DNA of 49,712 nucleotides from Marinifilaceae bacterium (GTDB lineage Bacteria; Bacteroidota; Bacteroidia; Bacteroidales; Marinifilaceae), in NCBI GenBank assembly GCA_025210485.1, contig JAOARN010000093.1, positions 1-49,712 on the forward strand. Reading direction: 5' to 3'. Position 1 is the first letter of the stretch. Every line of letters starts with the position of its first letter. This document shows, in pieces, positions 44,344 to 49,712 of this stretch. Both the position numbers and the translations under genes were made by a program. The notes under the pieces are model-generated. The model was not told the DNA's origin, did no database searches, and was given only the letters and a program-made list of their open reading frames with translations.

Positions 44344-44626
44344 AGATTTTTTTTTGTTTTTTCAACCTCCTTGGCGGTCATTTTTTCATCTAGCTTGAAA
44401 AGACACTCCTATCTTTCGGCATCCAATTCAAAAGGTTTTAAAATCTTGTAACACTCAATTGCCACCAACTCATGGTGGGCTTTTTTAAACCCTCGGGCAT
44501 GAGATCGGGTTTGTACAACCGAGCCATGATTTTCATTGGAAACTTGAATCTTACATTTAAAATGGTGTTGTAGCAGATGTTTTTTGTATCAACAAATATA
44601 ACAAAACAATCCTCATTACTTATCAT
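44344..44626 (-). pseudogene. Adenine-specific DNA methyltransferase, C-terminal remnant
   Basis: One frame carries NTILNVRFKFPMKIMARLYK and PDLMPEGLKK, then a shift leads into KAHHELVAIECYKILKPFEL, an in-frame TAG, and ECLFKLDEKMTAKEVEKTKK, ending in the TGA at 44334-44336 that overlaps the rhuM start. The order LYKPDLMP, KAH-EL, D-ER, LF-L-EKMTA is the C-terminal end I associate with type IIG/MmeI-like or stand-alone class I DNA methyltransferases. At least one frameshift and one stop make it dead, and the catalytic part is missing. It was evidently the first gene of the unit with rhuM and a helicase. Confidence 0.55.
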
Positions 44627-44752
44627 ATATTATTAATTATTGTTAATACAGTTCGCAAGTTTGAGAAGAATTTAATTACAGAAAGTGGAAGAGCAGCTAG
44701 GAAACTTCACAGGTTAAAAAAACTAATACCATATTTTACTAATTTACAATTT

Positions 44753-45769
44753 CTAAACCAAAAGCTTAAACAGGCTTTGTTCTATTCTGGCTCTGTCAAT
44801 ATCTTTTCCTATAAACACCAATTTATTGAAACGACGAGTATTGCCCCAAGCTTCGCCAGACTCATACATATAACGATCTCTAACTGCTTGAAAAATATGT
44901 TTTTCATTCAATTCCGAAAAACTAATTATCCCCTTTACTCTAAAAATATTTGCCTTATTGAGGTATAGGAAATTTTGCATCCAAAAACTAAAACTTTCTA
45001 TTTCAAAATTGCCCGGAATAGCAAAACTAAAAGAGACTATATCATGCTTGTGCTGAGGAGTCTTAACTGGCTTTAGAACAGAAAAATTATAAGGCGATTG
45101 ACTCTCATCTTCTATTAATGTATTGTGAAACGATAAGGTGAATTTTTCAATAGCCTTGGACGCAAATGCTTTTAAGTTTAATAAATCAATCCCTTCTACT
45201 TTAGCAAATTTAGAACTATAAATCTGAGCTGAGGGATTGGTTTGTACAATCAGTTTTTTCAATTCCTCTAGTCTTTCCTCTTTAACTGTATCAGCTTTAT
45301 TAAGCAGAACCAAATCGGCCAAAACAATTTGTTTTCTTACTTCGTTTTGAGTCAAAAGAGAAGCATCCATATGTTGACAATCGGCAAGGCAGACAACAGC
45401 ATCCAATCGAAATTTGGTTTCGATAAGTTCATTGGATAAAAATGCCTGAATGATAGAATCAGGATCGGCAATACCTGTGGTTTCAATCAATAAATGATTG
45501 AATGTATGCTGGCTATTTACCAATTGCGATAAGGTTTGAAAGAATCCATCATGAATAGAACAGCAAATACAACCATTGGAAAGTTCAAATATATTCTCTT
45601 CATTGCTTACAATCAAACCTGCATCGATCCCTATTTCGCCAAATTCATTTTCTATAATGGCAAATTGTTTTTTAGGCTTGTCCTTTATCAATTGATTTAG
45701 TAAAGTGGTCTTCCCTACTCCCAAAAATCCTGTTAATATAGTTACAGGAATTCTATTATCTTTATTCAT
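44753..45769 (-). CDS. CobW/COG0523-type GTP-dependent metal chaperone
   Basis: The 338-residue G3E GTPase shows the Walker A GFLGVGKTTLLNQL (about 13-26), the family metal site CxCC as NGCICCSIHDGF (about 65-76), the base-specificity motif LVLLNKADTV and the switch Glu in IENEFGEIGIDAG. The C-terminal CobW domain (about 225-338) includes HKHDIVSFSFAIP. Members insert or deliver Zn, Co or Ni to target proteins; no metal is indicated here. The gene has its own -7 element (45796-45803) and no operon partner. A relic of a close paralogue lies 2.2 kb away. Confidence 0.9.
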   Translation of the reverse strand: MNKDNRIPVTILTGFLGVGKTTLLNQLIKDKPKKQFAIIENEFGEIGIDAGLIVSNEENIFELSNGCICCSIHDGFFQTLSQLVNSQHTFNHLLIETTGIADPDSIIQAFLSNELIETKFRLDAVVCLADCQHMDASLLTQNEVRKQIVLADLVLLNKADTVKEERLEELKKLIVQTNPSAQIYSSKFAKVEGIDLLNLKAFASKAIEKFTLSFHNTLIEDESQSPYNFSVLKPVKTPQHKHDIVSFSFAIPGNFEIESFSFWMQNFLYLNKANIFRVKGIISFSELNEKHIFQAVRDRYMYESGEAWGNTRRFNKLVFIGKDIDRARIEQSLFKLLV

Positions 45770-45795
45770 TTTCCTTTATTTCGAATTGTGGGGAT

Positions 45796-45803
45796 CAAAG
45801 ATA
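45796..45803 (-). promoter_or_regulatory. Candidate -7 element of the cobW-type gene
   Basis: TATCTTTG on the minus strand fits TAnnTTTG exactly, 27 bases before the ATG at 45769. No Zur-like palindrome was seen near it. Confidence 0.4.
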
Positions 45804-45885
45804 AAACAATCAATTATATTTTTAAAAAAGACAAAACAACAATCTCGAAATTCAGCATCCTAAAAAGAGATCAAAGACCAATCAT

Positions 45886-46419
45886 TTATAAATATTTTTC
45901 GTACTCTTTTATTTTAGACAGCAATCTATCTTCAAGATATTTATTTTTCATCTTCAATTGATCTAAAATAGTTTTTGCTTCATTTAGATATTTATGAATT
46001 TTAATCTTATCCCAATGTTTTGGAGGTTTTTGAAGATTGGTTATACGATCACATAATTTAACAATACCTACTTCCTTTTCAAGTTTATTTATTCTAGCCA
46101 GACTATCCAAAATCATTTCTTGCTTTGTTCCCAAGCTTTTATTTTTTGTTAAAGCACTTACTCCAATCGCGACTTTCTCTCCAAACTTATCATGTAATTC
46201 TTTATATTCAGTTTGCGTATCCTCAATAGTATCATGCAGTAAAGCCAGTTGAACAGCATATGCTAAATCAAAATTACTATCATATTGATAAGCTGCAAAA
46301 AGCTCCATAGCAAGATTCGACAAATGTACAACATAAGAATATTCAGTTCCAGGGACAAATTGTTTTTTATGCTTTTCAGCTGCAAACGAGATAGTCTTTT
46401 GATAAATCTCTTGTATCAT
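45886..46419 (-). CDS. HD-domain phosphohydrolase (small alarmone hydrolase-like)
   Basis: The 177-residue single-domain protein has the metal-binding HD pair in QLALLHDTIEDTQTEYKELH and the ED motif of RelA/SpoT-type (p)ppGpp hydrolases (HDTIEDT), with the expected first His in SYVVHLSNLAMEL and the later Asp in GIVKLCDRITNLQKPP. No synthetase domain follows. The nearest known types are MESH1-like or bacterial small alarmone hydrolases, which remove the 3' pyrophosphate of ppGpp. Alternatively it is a nucleotide phosphohydrolase of the same fold. It is monocistronic, with a -7 element at 46486-46493. Confidence 0.75.
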   Translation of the reverse strand: MIQEIYQKTISFAAEKHKKQFVPGTEYSYVVHLSNLAMELFAAYQYDSNFDLAYAVQLALLHDTIEDTQTEYKELHDKFGEKVAIGVSALTKNKSLGTKQEMILDSLARINKLEKEVGIVKLCDRITNLQKPPKHWDKIKIHKYLNEAKTILDQLKMKNKYLEDRLLSKIKEYEKYL

Positions 46420-46485
46420 AATAATATCAGTCTATTTTAAATATTTAATCATATATATAATCATAAAATTAGAAAATTATTTCAT

Positions 46486-46493
46486 CAAAACTA
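46486..46493 (-). promoter_or_regulatory. Candidate -7 element of the HD-hydrolase gene
   Basis: TAGTTTTG on the minus strand fits TAnnTTTG, 67 bases before the ATG at 46419. Confidence 0.35.
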
Positions 46494-46503
46494 TACATAA
46501 AAA

Positions 46504-46535
46504 AAGAATCATGAATTAAACATTACATGACTCTT
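46504..46535 (-). terminator. Terminator after the C39-like peptidase gene
   Basis: On the minus strand AAGAGTCATG and CATGATTCTT pair (one G-U) around 12 bases, followed by a run of T. It lies 25 bases after the stop codon at 46560. Confidence 0.8.
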
Positions 46536-46559
46536 TTAGATTTTATCTGAATTTATTAA

Positions 46560-47588
46560 TTATCTACCTTTAGCATCAGGAATATCTTCAAGATTTAAGG
46601 AAGATTTTTTCTTAACATTTCCATCCTTAGTAATTCCGATATAATACTTCCACCATAAGCCAGTGGATTCAATAACATCCTCAACTTTATAATATCTATT
46701 GATTCCCTTAAGTTCACCAGTGATATATTTTTCACCCATACTGTATGGATCATACACCTCAAAATACTCTCCTCTTTCAGTATTCCGGTATCCTTTAATT
46801 AATATAAAGTGCCCCCAACCCTCTTTAGCTGTATGGTAAAATTTATCTATATGTTCCTTTGGATTTTCCTCATCAGAGATATAATACATATCCAAGCATA
46901 TTATAGCAATATTCCCTGCCTTTATCTGATCAATAAGAGAAGATTTATCTCTGATTTGATTTACAAAATATGGAACATTATGATGATTTAAATATTTTTG
47001 AATATCACTAGTGTACCACCATCCCCCTTCAGGCCTGAACATAGATCTAGCATCTTCTGGTGTTCCAGCAAAATCTTTATTATACCATTTTATAGCCATC
47101 GTGGTAGTTGTCGGACCGCAATTAATTCCTGCAAACTCACCAGTTGTTCCTTGATCTAAATAACAACCATAATCAACATCATTACTAGCTCTATCTTTTG
47201 CCAGAACCCCCAAACCGTATATTGCTAGATTATCATTAAAAGCAGGTATTTCGATAGTGCTTGACACAGAATTGCTTTCTGTTTTAAGTCTTGCATGGAC
47301 AGTAACTTGACGACTGTGCTCTGAATCGGGAAAAACAAAAAATGTTTTTGATTTTTCGCCATCATTGATAAAAACCTTGGCGTCCTCACAATTCCAAACG
47401 CAGGAATAATCCATTTCATCAGGTTTAACAGAGGCGTATTCTAAAATTACTCTATCTTCCTTAATTTCATATTTTATTTTGGAATCGATAAGTTTTTCTT
47501 CAACTACTTTCTGTATTTCCACTTCATTGTCTTCATCACAACTAAACAGAATAAATCCGAGAATAAACAATAATAATAATTTTTTCAT
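46560..47588 (-). CDS. C39-like (papain fold) peptidase lipoprotein
   Basis: The 342-residue product has a lipobox signal ending FILFSC (Cys 17) and an N-terminal beta-rich region (about 25-120) resembling an Ig/PKD-like domain. The peptidase_C39_2-like catalytic domain follows: active Cys in INCGPTTTTMAIKWYN (about 157), His in GWGHFILIKGYR and the acid in EVYDPYSMGEKY. Such enzymes cleave double-glycine-type or other short peptides outside the cytoplasm; since no ABC transporter is attached, this one is likely a periplasmic or surface peptidase. It is monocistronic, with a -7 element at 47628-47635. Confidence 0.8.
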   Translation of the reverse strand: MKKLLLLFILGFILFSCDEDNEVEIQKVVEEKLIDSKIKYEIKEDRVILEYASVKPDEMDYSCVWNCEDAKVFINDGEKSKTFFVFPDSEHSRQVTVHARLKTESNSVSSTIEIPAFNDNLAIYGLGVLAKDRASNDVDYGCYLDQGTTGEFAGINCGPTTTTMAIKWYNKDFAGTPEDARSMFRPEGGWWYTSDIQKYLNHHNVPYFVNQIRDKSSLIDQIKAGNIAIICLDMYYISDEENPKEHIDKFYHTAKEGWGHFILIKGYRNTERGEYFEVYDPYSMGEKYITGELKGINRYYKVEDVIESTGLWWKYYIGITKDGNVKKKSSLNLEDIPDAKGR

Positions 47589-47627
47589 AATTTAAGTTAG
47601 GGTTAGTTAATATAATATTTTACACAA

Positions 47628-47635
47628 CAAATATA
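47628..47635 (-). promoter_or_regulatory. Candidate -7 element of the C39-like peptidase gene
   Basis: TATATTTG on the minus strand fits TAnnTTTG exactly, 40 bases before the ATG at 47588. Confidence 0.4.
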
Positions 47636-47704
47636 ACTAATCGTATAGTTATTAACAATATCCTAGTTTAACATTTATTAACAAAACATCATCTCTCATA
47701 AAAA

Positions 47705-47738
47705 AATGCCTCAGAAAGATTTACTTTCAAAAGGCATT
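47705..47738 (-). terminator. Terminator after the flavin reductase-like gene
   Basis: AATGCCT pairs with AGGCATT and GAAAG with CTTTC inside, followed on the minus strand by a run of T. It starts 28 bases after the stop codon at 47766. Confidence 0.85.
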
Positions 47739-47765
47739 CACTTAAATTATTTTTCCCTATTGTTA

Positions 47766-48350
47766 TTATTTCTTTTTCCAAACATTAATTATTTCACCAA
47801 TATAAACCGTGTGATAATCTTTGGTTGGATATATCTTAGATGGAATGCTTTGGTCTATAAATTCATCTTCCTTAAGTAAGCTTTTGTATATTTTTTTGCA
47901 TTCAATAATTAAGTTGGCTTCCTCAAAAGCAATAGAGCCATTATCTGTTTCTATTGCAGTTAGCTTATCATAATTCATTTTATCAAAATTGCTTCCCGAC
48001 ACAGTACCCATCTTCAATAAAATATCTTTGTCTTTCTTATCGAAGAAACACAAGGTATAATAATCATTTTTCTCAGTATAATTATGAGTATGTCTTTGAG
48101 GACGAACATAAATAGTACTAATTGGTTTCTCCCACAACCAACCCATATTTCCCCATGAGGCGGTCATCATATTATAATCCTTGGTGGTTCCAGCGCCTAC
48201 CAACATCCAATCATGTATCATTGCAATAGAACTTTTATCTAGTTCTTTCCAACTGATTTTCTCAAATTGATCCATATTCTTAATTTGTTTTTGTGCACAG
48301 CTACTCAAAGCAATTAGCGCAATAAATAAACAGATAAAACTCTTTTTCAT
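47766..48350 (-). CDS. Flavin reductase-like (FMN-binding split barrel) lipoprotein
   Basis: The 194-residue protein has a lipobox signal ending IALSSC (Cys 18). The FMN-binding split-barrel fold of flavin reductases is seen in LVGAGTTKDYNMMTASWGNM, STIYVRPQRHTHNYTEKNDY and YTLCFFDKKDKDILLKMGTV, then KLTAIETDNGSIAFEEANLI. Most relatives in Bacteroidota lack an export signal; here the enzyme should be lipid-anchored outside the cytoplasm. It is preceded by an AraC regulator gene on the same strand (99 bases) that may control it. Substrate and electron donor are unknown. Confidence 0.85.
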   Translation of the reverse strand: MKKSFICLFIALIALSSCAQKQIKNMDQFEKISWKELDKSSIAMIHDWMLVGAGTTKDYNMMTASWGNMGWLWEKPISTIYVRPQRHTHNYTEKNDYYTLCFFDKKDKDILLKMGTVSGSNFDKMNYDKLTAIETDNGSIAFEEANLIIECKKIYKSLLKEDEFIDQSIPSKIYPTKDYHTVYIGEIINVWKKK

Positions 48351-48449
48351 CTTGGCATTAATTTTACAATAAATATATTTAAAAAACTAAAAATAGTTTC
48401 CTTTTAAAATTTTACAAAATATAAAAGAAAATAAAAAGTTAACAAAATG

Positions 48450-49343
48450 TTAAGATTTATCTTTATTCTTTTTCCTATAATTATCTGCTGTACATCCGAC
48501 CCAATTCTTAAAAAATCGCATAAAATAAGACTTCTCTTTAAAGCCTAATTCGTAAGCAATTTCAGCCACTGTACTATTGGTAAACAAGAGCAAACGTTTG
48601 GCTTCTAAAATAAGTCGTTCATGAATTAGATTGGTTACAGTTTTATTTAATGTTTTTTTACATAATGTATTTAAATGCTTAGCTGAAACAAAAAGCATAT
48701 TGGCATAATCACTTAATAATTTGAATTCTTTATAATGTGTTTCTATTAAAATTTCTAAATTCTTGACTTGATAACTCACCGATTCATCATCCTCTATTAA
48801 AACATCTGATTTGCAGTATTTTAAAGCTCTACACAAAATCAATTCTAATAAAGCTCTTAGCAATTTGGGATTTGATGTTTTATAAGTCTGATATTCAAGA
48901 CATAACTCAGAAAAATTATACTCAAAGAAACTATTCTTCTCCTTGAGATACAAACTTGGGCTAGAACTTAAAGAATAGAAAAATGGGTAATCTATTAGAT
49001 GTTGAATTTGATTGTTTAGATAATAAAATCCATGATCAAAAGTTATCACATAAGCTTTATAAATGGCATTGATTTTCATAGAATGTACCTGCCCAGGAGA
49101 AATAAAAAACAATGAATGATCCTCAATTTTATAGGTTTTAAAATCAATTCGATGCTCTCCGCTTCCTTTTACAACATATAGAATATGATAATAATCGTGA
49201 CGATGAGCTTCTACCCAATATTCAGAATCAGAATCCCTTGACTCCAATTCTGAAATTTCAAAATTAATATTTTGCATAGAAGTTTTATTATAATCAAAAC
49301 TTCGAATAGGTAATTGTTTTAATTCACTTTTTTTCGACGCCAT
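48450..49343 (-). CDS. AraC-family transcriptional regulator
   Basis: The 297-residue protein has an N-terminal cupin sensor (about 25-165), with YWVEAHRHDYYHILYVVKGS and HSLFFISPGQVHSMKINA. The C-terminal AraC domain shows LLSDYANMLFVSAKHLNTLC and TVAEIAYELGFKEKSYFMRF, ending in FKNWVGCTADNYRK. This is the type with a single cupin and two helix-turn-helix motifs. It sits directly upstream of the flavin reductase-like lipoprotein gene on the same strand, so that gene is a likely target. Effector unknown. Confidence 0.9.
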   Translation of the reverse strand: MASKKSELKQLPIRSFDYNKTSMQNINFEISELESRDSDSEYWVEAHRHDYYHILYVVKGSGEHRIDFKTYKIEDHSLFFISPGQVHSMKINAIYKAYVITFDHGFYYLNNQIQHLIDYPFFYSLSSSPSLYLKEKNSFFEYNFSELCLEYQTYKTSNPKLLRALLELILCRALKYCKSDVLIEDDESVSYQVKNLEILIETHYKEFKLLSDYANMLFVSAKHLNTLCKKTLNKTVTNLIHERLILEAKRLLLFTNSTVAEIAYELGFKEKSYFMRFFKNWVGCTADNYRKKNKDKS

Positions 49344-49366
49344 TTCTATTTACTTATCAATTAAAA

Positions 49367-49636
49367 CTATTTCTTTTGAGCCAAAAAACGGATTACAACC
49401 CCTTCTCCATTGTGTCCATAGCCTTCGGTCAGTCTCAGTTTCTGTTCCTCCAACTCAAGTATATCAAAATCTTGAAATTGATCTCTCAATTCCTCCAAAG
49501 AATACATCATTTTATCAGAATCAGGGCCACCCGAATTCGGATTGTCCCTATTGATCAATCGATGCTTTTCACTAAACAATAGTTCGGAAAAAAAATGAAT
49601 AATTGATTGATATTCAGGATAATAACCTGATTTAAA
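49367..49636 (-). pseudogene. SAM-dependent methyltransferase, C-terminal remnant
   Basis: An open frame without a good start runs from about 49636 and ends at 49367. It reads SGYYPEYQSIIHFFSELLFS, then NSGGPDSDKMMYSLEELRDQ and LTEGYGHNGEGVVIRFLAQK. The last part is the usual C-terminus of small class I methyltransferases of the tellurite/TehB-like kind (YSLEEL, LEE, EG-GH-G). The SAM-binding motifs would lie upstream, but the frame meets a TAA there, so the gene is cut off. It lies 24 bases after the AraC gene start and on the same strand. Confidence 0.6.
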
Positions 49637-49645
49637 TTAGGATAA

Positions 49646-49708
49646 AACCTTAAAAATCAGTATCTTAAAGGTGTAAAACAAAAGAGATACAATATGATTT
49701 TTAAGGTT
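49646..49708. repeat. 13-bp perfect inverted repeat at the window edge
   Basis: AACCTTAAAAATC (49646-49658) and GATTTTTAAGGTT (49696-49708) are exact reverse complements 37 bases apart. The second arm overlaps an ATG at 49694 of a frame that runs off the window (MIFKVK), so it may be a leader structure or an element end. Confidence 0.5.
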
Positions 49709-49712
49709 AAGA

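Noticed and set aside
1..49712. tRNA or rRNA genes
   Set aside because: No stretch with a T-loop GGTTCGAATCC-like motif and matching cloverleaf arms, and no GC-rich rRNA-like block was found by eye.

Overview
The window looks like a chromosomal segment of an AT-rich Bacteroidota, probably a marine or gut-associated Marinilabiliales/Bacteroidales relative. The reasons are gene content (Wzi-type outer-membrane protein, a CBM9/DUF5916 barrel protein, many Cys-lipoproteins, Calx-beta/IgGFc-type giant surface protein, BspA-type repeats), weak Shine-Dalgarno sequences, and repeated upstream matches to the Bacteroidota -7 element TAnnTTTG. The genus assignment is inference.

Left edge (1-3,300) is a graveyard of mobile elements: a frameshifted IS1595/ISXO2-type transposase end, an intact IS1595-like ORF whose catalytic residues appear lost, a heavily decayed IS4-type transposase and a degenerate 21-bp tandem repeat. 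Next comes an envelope pair (3,903-7,327): an LTA-synthase-like phosphoglycerol transferase and a Wzi-like outer-membrane protein. A triply disrupted AAA ATPase pseudogene, a small alpha/beta hydrolase and a CoA-disulfide reductase with a rhodanese tail follow.

The core metabolic block (11,431-17,826) carries an RsmI-like methyltransferase with bioF, an M3 metallopeptidase lipoprotein, and rsmE with bioA. Then come a TPR protein, a membrane histidine kinase with a worn-out ATPase domain, a BspA-type lipoprotein, nadA, a 1,683-residue surface protein convergent with nadA, an orphan citC-like ligase, rplS and a DUF5916 protein.

The right part (34,887-42,249) is a regulator and flavoenzyme region: AraC pseudogene, S41 peptidase, AraC regulator, two tandem lipoprotein nitroreductase-family proteins, a DUF2255 protein, an exported dienelactone-hydrolase-like enzyme, a third nitroreductase and a TetR regulator, with three evenly styled 12-bp palindromes in the divergent promoter region. 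From 42,600 to 44,630 there is a decayed restriction-modification operon in which only rhuM is intact, flanked by a 193-bp relic of a second cobW-type gene; the full cobW-type GTPase gene follows at 44,753. The window ends with an HD-domain hydrolase, a C39-like peptidase lipoprotein, a flavin reductase-like lipoprotein, another AraC regulator and the broken 3' end of a methyltransferase gene.

The most interesting leads are the intact rhuM inside a dead RM operon, the IS1595-derived ORF with eroded catalytic positions, the exported flavoenzyme cluster with its palindromic sites, the cobW relic, and the giant surface protein without a recognisable sorting domain. No tRNA, rRNA or CRISPR array was recognised.
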